A stretch of DNA of 64,000 bases. Source: an uncultured Prevotellaceae bacterium. GTDB lineage: Bacteria > Bacteroidota > Bacteroidia > Bacteroidales > Bacteroidaceae. The notes under the pieces were generated by a model that saw only the letters and a list, made by a program, of their open reading frames with translations, had not been told where the DNA came from and did no database searches. The stretch covers positions 59,854-123,853 of the forward strand of contig CACWNV010000011.1 in NCBI GenBank assembly GCA_902762325.1. Reading direction: 5' to 3'. The position numbers and the translations under genes are program-made. Below, one piece after another: positions 55,401 through 61,477 of this stretch (positions within the stretch are counted from its first letter, which is position 1; every line of letters begins with the position of its first letter).

Positions 55401-55950
55401 TTATGAAAATGCCGCTTATGAGATTCCTGAAGGCGTAACAGCTTATACCGCTACTAAGATTGGAAAGACCATCAACTTACAACAAGTGACTGGTATTATT
55501 CCAGCAGGTTGTCCGGTGGTTCTTAACGCTGAACCTGGCACATATCAATTCCCAATGACTATTACGGACGAAGTATTCTCTGGCAATAACGACCTTGTTG
55601 GTAGTGAGGAAGGTGGTAAATATGATGAGGAAGGCTATAAATACTACATTCTCTCTTGGAGAAACAAAGAGATGAAGGTTGAAGAAGTAGGCTTCTATTT
55701 CCAGAGCGGTTCTAAAGGAGCATGGGCTGAGGTGAATGCACACCAAGCCTTCATGAGAGTCTCAGCTGATGAAGCTAACGCAGCCGGTTACCTGTTCTCA
55801 TTCGAGGAGGCTACAGGTATTGACGCTGTGAAGAAAGCTGATATCACTGAAACAGATGCCATTTACAGTATTTCCGGTACACGTGTCAACACTGGCAATT
55901 TACGGAAAGGCATCTATATCATGAACGGAAAGAAAGTTGTCATTAAGTAA
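52432..55950 (+). CDS. Very large T9SS-exported multidomain surface protein
   Basis: A 1172-residue secreted protein with a signal peptide (MKQAKLLLLMLCALLGYTNV, cleaved near LAE). It contains an N-terminal jelly-roll domain, an Ig-like domain of the DUF1573/ASH type (TPIDFGKVTEETTLNYEIYN, about residues 345-435), a second jelly roll (about 440-580), Ig-like repeats, a carboxypeptidase-D-regulatory-like domain (LSGQITDAETGDPIEGATVT, about 885-955), and a T9SS tail (ENGxxYSISG-like AIYSISGTRVNTGNLRKGIY). Probably a surface adhesin or scaffold. A TAAATTTG -7 element is at 52378-52385. Codon use is more AT-rich than in the preceding genes. Confidence 0.85.
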   Translation: MKQAKLLLLMLCALLGYTNVLAETVNPYEVDFNTAITTSVTDFAVASNWGHIVDTYEDNWGDETKVSYSYQADKGVEGSGALQVLTNQKTNRCYDLLVTPRVSGTVTLYVKPVGKYYNDTAFLEFYSLNEDGTEYVEILATKIFSDTPNSEECDWTPLTITLDTPQRIGIRGGQVLMDNFSATSAVIEIEKKLTITGVTSPTGSTPYYVNQKADGSVDVQLVVKLKNTGNINLVAGEDNYTLTPVKKDYYGSTETPYSDITFAIPVNLAIDEETTVTMDVNIPDMTTGWLYWKVKENISGSTSSAQVQSQVQEYASKFIFDKSGTTYYSSSSATTTPIDFGKVTEETTLNYEIYNSGSAPLTINSFTVPAPFTTNAPTGEFIVEGGEKKQIDITLPTSEAGVFAGNIEIAYTNYGKPQSTYTLAISGTIIDSNKNWITFSNAENTNGQFPEGSIHADQVYITSQTTSGVTNYYLQSVNSPTTKFITPLLTAQADESFTFDAWYSSYNYSASVTVFISKDRTKWTELTKVSGNTLGSNPKTFTATINEAGDYYLAFELKNNALLDNIYGLTLAETPAHDWYLTEEATIPTKGKQNYDYTASIKVQNISAVEDVVETATLYMNGEVVATVENISMAGNTKTASVGTGRNNYSNIEDPTAIEFTFKPHNVGTFPTYIELKSGDTVIKTEITQVTIAEEKTESELAIGEQKTTGNYVPFYGTWADDNKGLSECDVLYTGATLSAFGLKANDKITAITFKGTPSSNKTFNSLTTDAWVSTEAAEAEFVAGGADKTEMQHVTLHNEETVNFVANETMDFTITLPNPIVWDGVSSIRIATNMNGHGTYLNINFPVDNTYSGAAYYSHGGGSWSGTYLPVAYLSLDVKEKTLSGQITDAETGDPIEGATVTIRNDVNDVEYTGTTNEEGNYTINVVQDQLSYTVTVEAEGYITDEDNEELSFKQGNLQYNSALYPVGSGEISAPISVTISESTWATFYYENAAYEIPEGVTAYTATKIGKTINLQQVTGIIPAGCPVVLNAEPGTYQFPMTITDEVFSGNNDLVGSEEGGKYDEEGYKYYILSWRNKEMKVEEVGFYFQSGSKGAWAEVNAHQAFMRVSADEANAAGYLFSFEEATGIDAVKKADITETDAIYSISGTRVNTGNLRKGIYIMNGKKVVIK

Positions 55951-55970
55951 TCACATTAATTTCAGGAATT

Positions 55971-56138
55971 ATGAAGAAGTATATTCAACCAGCCATATTG
56001 TTTATCAATTTTGAGAATGAGGCTATCATGCTTGGAGTCTCTGACGCAGAGGGACATGGTGGTCCGATGGCAAACACTGGAGTATTCGAACAGGAAGACG
56101 AACAGAACACCCCATCAGCCAAAAGCGTCTGGGAATAA
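55971..56138 (+). CDS. 55-residue peptide of a small Bacteroidales-type family
   Basis: ATG at 55971 and TAA at 56136-56138 enclose 55 codons. The peptide begins MKKYIQPAILFINFENEAIM, has a Gly-rich centre (GVSDAEGHGGPMANTG), and ends in an acidic stretch finishing KSVWE. This layout (MKK-Y-x-P start, a MLxxS-like segment, acidic tail ending W plus D or E) resembles small hypothetical proteins I associate with Prevotella and Bacteroides; that recollection is not verified. There is no signal peptide of normal form. It starts 20 bp after the giant surface protein and is followed by a terminator, so it is the last gene of that unit. Function unknown. Confidence 0.7.
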   Translation: MKKYIQPAILFINFENEAIMLGVSDAEGHGGPMANTGVFEQEDEQNTPSAKSVWE

Positions 56139-56165
56139 GTTCTTGAACATCTCCTAATTATATTA

Positions 56166-56210
56166 AAAGCAGGAAGAGAACAAAGCGTGTCTCTTCCTGC
56201 TTTGTTTATA
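56166..56210 (+). terminator. Terminator after the 55-residue peptide gene
   Basis: A perfect 13-bp stem (AAAGCAGGAAGAG at 56166-56178 with CTCTTCCTGCTTT at 56191-56203), then GTTTATATC. Confidence 0.85.
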
Positions 56211-56265
56211 TCTGTGCTGAAATCCCCCCATTTTACAGGTAAGGGACAAAAAAAGAACTGATTTA

Positions 56266-56297
56266 TTTGGTAGAATCAAATAAAACCTGTATCTTTG
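56266..56297 (+). promoter_or_regulatory. Promoter of tRNA-His
   Basis: TTTG (56266-56269) and TATCTTTG (56290-56297), 20 bp apart. The -7 element and the following GCAC are identical to those of the tRNA-Leu promoter. Confidence 0.8.
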
Positions 56298-56329
56298 CAC
56301 ACGCTTTCAAATAGAAAGCCCTGAACACG

Positions 56330-56403
56330 GTGCCCGTAGTTCAGTTGGTTAGAGCGTCAGATTGTGGTTCTGAATGTCGTGGGTTCGAGTCCCACCGGGC
56401 ACC
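56330..56403 (+). tRNA. tRNA-His (anticodon GUG)
   Basis: Acceptor stem GTGCCCG / CGGGCAC, with an extra G at -1 (56329) facing C73 (56403) as required for tRNA-His, D-arm TAGTTCAGTTGGTTAGA, anticodon loop TTGTGGT, T-arm GGTTCGAGTCC. CCA is not encoded. Confidence 0.97.
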
Positions 56404-56416
56404 CTTCAAGATAACC

Positions 56417-56450
56417 CCCTGTAAGTCAAGCACTTGCAGGGATTTTTGTT
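56417..56450 (+). terminator. Terminator of tRNA-His
   Basis: A 10-bp stem with one G-U pair (CCCTGTAAGT at 56417-56426 with ACTTGCAGGG at 56432-56441), then ATTTTTGTTTC. A second 12-bp hairpin follows at 56467-56499. Confidence 0.8.
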
Positions 56451-56630
56451 TCTAGACACCCTCGACATTGATGGAACATTTCATGTTTGTTCCATCAATA
56501 TTGGAACTAAGATGCCACCAAGATTTGCAAACAATCAAACCCAAATGTGGATACTACCACAAATGTTCACAAACTTGCTCAAGGTATTATCTCTTATTAT
56601 AAGAACGACTTATCACCTTAATCCCATTCC

Positions 56631-56984
56631 CTATTCTTCTATCAAAATAACCCATTTGCCCTCCTTGCGCCCACCTTCACGAGTGAGTATGCCCTTTTCT
56701 TGAAGGAATGCAAGCTCACGTTTAATAGTCTTTTCTGAGACATTAATCTTTTGGGTCATTTGATGGATGGTTATTAGGTCGTCGCTCTTTATCAAATCCA
56801 ACATAAGCGACTGACGCTCAGACAGTTCTTTTAGGTCACCTTTTGGGTCATCTTTTGGGTCACGATTGTCCTTATTGGCTATGTCAGCAATGATGTTGCC
56901 TGCAGCCTCATGACAGGGAATAGTGATGCGGAAGAAGGTGCGCACTTCATCTGTAACAACGATGGCGCGAGGCGAACCATTAGC
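56631..56984 (-). pseudogene. C-terminal remnant of an AlbA_2 / RecG-like ATP-binding regulator
   Basis: The frame from the complement of 56984 reads ANGSPRAIVVTDEVRTFFRI, continuing into TIPCHEA, a charged linker with PKDDPKGD repeats, and a winged-helix segment (SDDLITIHQMTQKINVSEKT, then IKRELAFLQEKGIL). This is the C-terminal end of the AlbA_2 (divergent AAA, RecG-like) family of putative transcriptional regulators, normally 400-500 residues. A stop directly precedes the fragment and no N-terminal part is found. The later ATG at 56945 could still give a 104-residue peptide, but the gene is best regarded as a relic. Confidence 0.7.
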
Positions 56985-57095
56985 CTATGTGCAACATTAT
57001 ATGCCAGGATGAATGATCAAAAGTTACAAAAAAATTGGCAAAAACGCGAAGTTTATGCCAATTATCTGTTCTGAACGGAAAGGAAAGATGATGAC

Positions 57096-57794
57096 TTAGA
57101 ACTTGTAGCAAACACCGACCTGTCCGATGCCCTGGAAGCCGTAGCCCAGCTCAGCAAATGCACGCAGGTTATCGCTTCCAGCCTCAAATCCGATGACCGA
57201 TGCCTGATAGGCAAAGCGGGTGCCCTTGTCACTCTTAATCTGGTCGGTCAGTTCGCCAGGAGTCTTCTCTGTAACGCCATTGGTCATCTCAGCCTTGTTG
57301 CTGGCGATGCAGATACCGGCAGCCGCCTTCGAATAGAGTCCGATGTTCTTACTCTCAATCCACATTTGCTTCACTGTGGGCATGACGATGACGTAGTTGT
57401 TACTTGCCTTGGCAGCTTCAAGGAAGTTACCTTTGTTGTCGGCTACCAACAACTTGGAACTGGTCTGCTGGTAGGCAACCAGTGCTCCCACTTTCGTTTT
57501 GGGTAATACGCGGTACAAATACTGAACGTTGAAGGTAGGTGTACTTGAGTTTTTCACCTTGGTCTTGTCGGTCATCGAGTTGGGGTCAACCAGTCCGAAT
57601 GTCAGGATGGTGGTGATGGCACATCCGGATGTACTTCCAAAGGCTTCGCCAATTCCGTCACCAAGCCCCTTGTTATTAAGAGTCTCGCTACCAACACTGA
57701 AAGAGACTTCCGACTTGCTGTCCAGCTGTGCCATTACTGAGTTGCTTGTCACGAGCATGAGAGCCACGAGGCTCAAAATCTGAATCTTTCTCAT
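57096..57794 (-). CDS. Exported outer-membrane beta-barrel-like protein
   Basis: A 232-residue protein with a signal peptide (MRKIQILSLVALMLVTSNSV, cleaved near MAQ). The mature protein alternates short amphipathic strands (NVQYLYRVLPKTKVGALVAY, RAFAELGYGFQGIGQVGVCY) and ends in an aromatic residue (YKF), the usual signal for barrel insertion into the outer membrane. It resembles small Bacteroidota outer-membrane beta-barrel proteins of unknown function. Monocistronic, bordered by the second large repeat region. Confidence 0.78.
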   Translation of the reverse strand: MRKIQILSLVALMLVTSNSVMAQLDSKSEVSFSVGSETLNNKGLGDGIGEAFGSTSGCAITTILTFGLVDPNSMTDKTKVKNSSTPTFNVQYLYRVLPKTKVGALVAYQQTSSKLLVADNKGNFLEAAKASNNYVIVMPTVKQMWIESKNIGLYSKAAAGICIASNKAEMTNGVTEKTPGELTDQIKSDKGTRFAYQASVIGFEAGSDNLRAFAELGYGFQGIGQVGVCYKF

Positions 57795-57954
57795 AATTAC
57801 TCGTTATGTTATTGTTTTTTTATTGATTTCCTTGTAGTTACTTGTTTCCGTCTGCAAAGGTAGCACTGATTTGTGATGTGAACAAAAAAACGGGGAAAAA
57901 AACTAAATAAATGCCGATTATCTGCTCAGAACGGACAGAGAAACATAATGAAAG

Positions 57955-58459
57955 AGTTTGACAAAAACTTGTCGGGGAAAAGTGATGAAAGAGAAGTTAA
58001 ATTATGTAAAACATGATTCTTCTCTCTTCATTCATCATTCTTCATTTTCCCATCGCTAAGCTTTCGCACTGCGAAAGCTTAGCTTTGACCGCGCCAAAGA
58101 CCATGTTTCATCGCCTCAAACATCACCTTTCACACGACGAAACCTTACCTTTCGCGCAGTGAAACCTTACCTTTGGCAAATTTGGATTTTGTAAACCGCC
58201 CGTTTACAATTCAAAATTCGCGTAACCATCTGTTATCCAATACATTACGAAAAACATCAAAAATCATCGTTTTTTCGACCGAGTGACCCTTTCGTCCGCT
58301 CAGATGCCCTTAATTTGGGGTCAAAATTCGAATATTATTTGACAAATTCCCATTATGCCGAATGCGCATTTTCATAGCAATGAGACAAGCATTAGCAATG
58401 TCCGATAGTAAATGATGCCAGAGGTATCGGACAAATGGCAGTTATAAAGAGGATGCCGA
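57955..58459 (-). repeat. Large dispersed repeat, copy C (inverted, with 22-bp phased array)
   Basis: Third copy of the roughly 480-bp repeat, in opposite orientation. On the plus strand the cores start at 58052, 58074, 58096, 58118, 58140 and 58162, again exactly 22 bp apart. The conserved end (complement of TTTTCCCCGACAAGTTTTTG) is at about 57958-57977, and AATATTCGAATTTT is reached near 58325-58340. Its far edge contains two GATGCC/GGCATC hairpins (58413-58427 and 58452-58467) and abuts the structured element. Confidence 0.85.
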
Positions 58460-58461
58460 TA

Positions 58462-58719
58462 GGCATCAGACAATGGTAGCCAGCCATACAGCCGTGCCTA
58501 TGGGTACGGCGAACCAACGGTCACTGTTCGCGAAGCGAGGGAAAGTAAATGGCTGGGGAAGCGACACCACACACATAAACCTTGCTGATATGCAAGGGAC
58601 AAGAGCTAACCTTGTCGCCTACCATAAAGGCAGGCTAAATTATTAGGGACAACCCCTCACCAGCCATTTCGAAACACCTAAAGGCGTTTCTGTATGGCTG
58701 GCTACCATTGTCCGATGCC
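58462..58719 (+). ncRNA. Putative structured RNA / hairpin element, copy 2
   Basis: Second copy (258 nt) of the element at 33365-33626, same orientation. Terminal inverted repeats 58462-58491 and 58690-58719 match at 29 of 30 positions. Helices are kept: GCCGT/ACGGC (58491-58495, 58506-58510), CGC/GCG, AAATGGCTGG/CCAGCCATTT (58547-58556, 58660-58669), CCTTGC/GCAAGG (58580-58597), GACAAG/CTTGTC (58598-58616), GCCT/AGGC (58617-58631), GAAAC/GTTTC (58671-58690). Several pairs differ from copy 1 on both sides of the helix. The flanks carry GATGCC/GGCATC hairpins at 58452-58467 and 58714-58728. No open reading frame. Confidence 0.72.
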
Positions 58720-58838
58720 CCTGGCATCGTTTCTTTGCAAATTGTTCCCCCGTCTGATGCCTACGGCATTTCTTCCGTTGCAATGCAACACACTAAACAG
58801 CCACTCACTTCCGTTATTTTGAAAAACAAATAGAAGTT
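58720..58838. other. Short gap with a further GATGCC hairpin
   Basis: Contains the hairpin GATGCC-tac-GGCATT (58756-58770) and a sequence whose complement matches the left flank of copy 1 (GCAACGGAAGAAATGCCGTA), before the AraC gene. Confidence 0.6.
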
Positions 58839-59650
58839 ATGGAAGAGACTTACGGTTGTAATCTGATTAACACGAAGCGTGATGGACGGCAAGTGACAGA
58901 ATTCGTAGGCAAATATCACGTACACATCCTTGTGCGACAGGGACAGATGACGTTCTCTGATGGTAAGAACCCTTTCACATCAAGACAAGGCGACCTCGCC
59001 ATCTGGCAGATGTCGAACACGATTCAGCGCGTCGAATGCTCGGATGATTTCGAGGCCGACGTGCTGCTGTTGTCAGGACAGTTCCTCCAGCAGTTCAATC
59101 CTGAAATGGTGTGGGCATCAAAGGGCTTTGTGTTCATCCGCATCAATCCGTCATTTCACCTCGATGATGAGTCGCAGAAGATAATGGATGATGATTTTGC
59201 GCTGTTCCGTAATCGGCTGTTGATGGAAGATGCTGGTTTCAAGCGCGAAATATTAGGCCGAGTGATGCAGATATTCATATACGATTTGTGGACGATTTGC
59301 CAACACGGCCTGTCGCAGATGGACACCACAGACAATTCAGCGCGGATATTCCTGCGCTTTCTGGCTTTGGCTCAGCAGAATGCCAGGACGGAGCGCGAGG
59401 TGGGTTACTATGCCGACCTGCTTTGCATCACACCGAAATATCTGTCGCAAGTGAGCGAACCGTCACAGGGTTGCCCGCCTCACAATGGATACAGTTTTAC
59501 GCTTCATTCGAACTGGTGTCACTATTGAATGACACAACGAAGACACTGACCGAGGTTTCAGACCTGATGCACTTCGAGAACATGTCGCATTTCTCGCGTT
59601 ATGTAAAGAAAACGCTGGGGAAATCACCTAGTCAATATCGTCAAAAATAG
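58839..59650 (+). pseudogene. AraC family transcriptional regulator, frameshifted
   Basis: Residues 1-205 read as an AraC-type regulator with a cupin-like sensor (YHVHILVRQGQMTFSDGKNP) followed by the first HTH (YYADLLCITPKYLSQVSE). The frame then changes: the first frame ends at 59528, while the second HTH is found in the next frame (LTEVSDLMHFENMSHFSRYV, then KKTLGKSPSQYRQK) and stops at 59650. Loss of four bases from a GTGAGTGA repeat near 59451-59455 would explain it, since restoring one GTGA gives a continuous QVSERTVTGLP. As it stands the DNA-binding domain is cut, so the gene is probably inactive. Confidence 0.85.
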
Positions 59651-59748
59651 CATCTTGACCTTCGGTCGAAATAGCGTACGCTCGGCAAAATGAGTAAACT
59701 CTTTTGCGCTCGCTTAATCGCTATTTTCTGCAAAATGTGAAAGTTATG

Positions 59749-59781
59749 AGGCAATCCGGATAAAGACGGGTTGCCTTTTTC
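59749..59781 (+). terminator. Terminator after the AraC gene
   Basis: AGGCAATCC (59749-59757) pairs with GGGTTGCCT (59768-59776) with one G-U pair, followed by TTTTCG. A TACCTTTG -7-like element (59786-59793) follows for the acetyltransferase gene. Confidence 0.75.
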
Positions 59782-59820
59782 GTTGTACCTTTGCCAACGG
59801 AATTTAAAACTGAAAGAGAT

Positions 59821-60405
59821 ATGAATATTTTCGAGCAATTAAGATCAGGGGCAGATGTCAACATGGCAACGCCCGAGTATGCAGAGGCTATCAAGCACAT
59901 GACCGACTGTGCCAACATTTGTTTTAAAATCAACACGACGGCTCCACAGCCTGAGCAGATTCGTCCGTTAGAGGAGCAACTCTTTAGCGGCAATCTCGAC
60001 CAGACGAGCTATCTGATGCCTCCGCTGCAGATTGACTTTGCTTGTCAGATGAAGATTGGCAAGGGTGTGTTCGTGAATCATTCCCTGACGTGCATGGCTG
60101 CTGGCGGCATCACCATCGACGACGGTGTGATGATTGGTCCCAACGTGCGTATCGTTACCGACAATCACGACTTCGATAACCGCATGGTGCTTCGCTGCAA
60201 ACCCGTCCACATCGGACGGAACGCCTGGATTGGCGTGGGAGCCATTATCCTTCCCGGTGTAACCATCGGCGAGAATGCCGTTGTTGCCGCCGGTGCTGTC
60301 GTTACTAAGGATGTTGCACCAAACACCATCGTAGGCGGTAATCCGGCTAAGTTTATCAAAAGCCTCACCCCCGCCCCCTCTCCAAAGGGCGAGGGGAGTA
60401 AATAG
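59821..60405 (+). CDS. Sugar O-acetyltransferase (maltose/galactoside acetyltransferase family)
   Basis: A 194-residue left-handed beta-helix acetyltransferase that would transfer acetyl from acetyl-CoA to a sugar hydroxyl in the cytoplasm. Hexapeptide repeats run from about residue 70 (IGKGVFVNHSLTCMAAGGIT) and the catalytic histidine is in TDNHDFDNR. GRNAWIGVGAIILPGVTIGE and GAVVTKDVAPNTIVGGNPAK are typical late blocks. The last 13 residues (LTPAPSPKGEGSK) do not belong to the family: they come from a GC-rich palindromic repeat (60366-60398) that has run into the gene end. The ATG at 59821 is used; one 30 bp upstream is possible. Confidence 0.92.
   Translation: MNIFEQLRSGADVNMATPEYAEAIKHMTDCANICFKINTTAPQPEQIRPLEEQLFSGNLDQTSYLMPPLQIDFACQMKIGKGVFVNHSLTCMAAGGITIDDGVMIGPNVRIVTDNHDFDNRMVLRCKPVHIGRNAWIGVGAIILPGVTIGENAVVAAGAVVTKDVAPNTIVGGNPAKFIKSLTPAPSPKGEGSK
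60366..60398. repeat. REP-like GC-rich palindrome forming the acetyltransferase tail
   Basis: CCCCTC (60375-60380) and GAGGGG (60391-60396) flank a short centre in a CACCCCCGCCCCCTCTCCAA-type sequence, the well-known LTP-PSPKGEG-coding dispersed repeat found in many genomes. It sits inside the end of the coding sequence. Confidence 0.65.
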
Positions 60406-60463
60406 TCAAATCAACTAATAAATAATAAATAGTAAATAGTATACCATAAAATAATAAATTGAT

Positions 60464-61312
60464 ATGATGATTTTCGACAGAAACGAACAGAAGCAAGTAG
60501 TGGCACTCCTGGGTGCCGGTAGTATGGGAACCGCCATTGTGCGCCGTATCGGTGCTGGCAAAAAGATTCTATTGGGCGACATCAGCGAAAAGGCATTGGA
60601 GCGTGTCGGTGATGATTTCCGCCGTTGTGGTTACGATGTGGAGACGTTGCAGGTGAATGCCTTGCAGAAGGAAAGCGTGGAGGCTTTTGCAAAGAAGGCC
60701 GCAGAACTGGGTCCCGTGATGTATTTCATCGATACGGCAGGCGCATCGCCTAATCAGGCTAATCCAGAGCACATCGTTGATCTCGATATGGTGGGCACGG
60801 GCTATGCCGTGGATGCCTTTGGCGAAGTAATGGCTGAAGGTGGTGCCGGACTGATTATCAGTAGCCAGGCAGCCTATATGTACCCCATCCCCAACGACAT
60901 CGAACTGCAACTGGTGAACACCCCGACAGAGGAACTGAAGAACGTGAAGTTCATTCAGGAGGTAGCCATGCAGAACTCAGGCTTTGCCTATATGATTGCC
61001 AAGCGCATGAACCACTTACAGGCACAGCGTGCCGCTGCCACCTCGTGGCGCAAGCGTCGTGCGCGTATCAACACCATCAGCCCGGGCATCATCGTCACTC
61101 CCCTTGCCTACGACGAATTCAACGCCAACGGCGAAGGCTATCAGCGCATGATTGATGCCTCTGCCGTCCAGCGCACAGGTACGAGCGACGAGATAGCCGA
61201 GGCAGCAGCCTTCCTGCTTGGCGAACATGCTAAGTTCATCACAGGCACCGATCTGCTCATCGACGGTGGTGTCATCGCTGCCATCCGCACAGGAGAATAC
61301 AAACTGGGATAA
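60464..61312 (+). CDS. Short-chain dehydrogenase/reductase (SDR)
   Basis: A 282-residue Rossmann-fold oxidoreductase. The nucleotide site is VVALLGAGSMGTAIVRRIGA (about residues 11-30), a serine is placed in LIISSQAAY, and the catalytic YxxxK is YMIAKRMN (about 175-180). The C-terminal block FLLGEHAKFITGTDLLIDGG is the classical SDR ending. Substrate is unknown. Between the serine and tyrosine there is an insert of about 45 residues (PIPNDIELQLVNTPTEELKN), longer than in usual SDRs. It follows the acetyltransferase by 58 bp and may be co-transcribed with it. Confidence 0.9.
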   Translation: MMIFDRNEQKQVVALLGAGSMGTAIVRRIGAGKKILLGDISEKALERVGDDFRRCGYDVETLQVNALQKESVEAFAKKAAELGPVMYFIDTAGASPNQANPEHIVDLDMVGTGYAVDAFGEVMAEGGAGLIISSQAAYMYPIPNDIELQLVNTPTEELKNVKFIQEVAMQNSGFAYMIAKRMNHLQAQRAAATSWRKRRARINTISPGIIVTPLAYDEFNANGEGYQRMIDASAVQRTGTSDEIAEAAAFLLGEHAKFITGTDLLIDGGVIAAIRTGEYKLG

Positions 61313-61477
61313 CATAATGGAGTTTTAAAAGCTCCCGTTACCTGGTTGTTTGTTGACTTATTATTTTGGCACATTTACAAAACTTTTCGCTACATTTATA
61401 AAGGATTATCTGCCTTTTTCTTTATATCTTTGCAACGATAACATAAAACCAGTAAATGACAAAACAATAAATAAACG

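Noticed and set aside
56434-56703. 89-codon plus-strand open frame after tRNA-His
   Set aside because: It spans the tRNA terminator and an inverted repeat, lacks a family match, and overlaps the remnant of the AlbA_2-like gene on the other strand.
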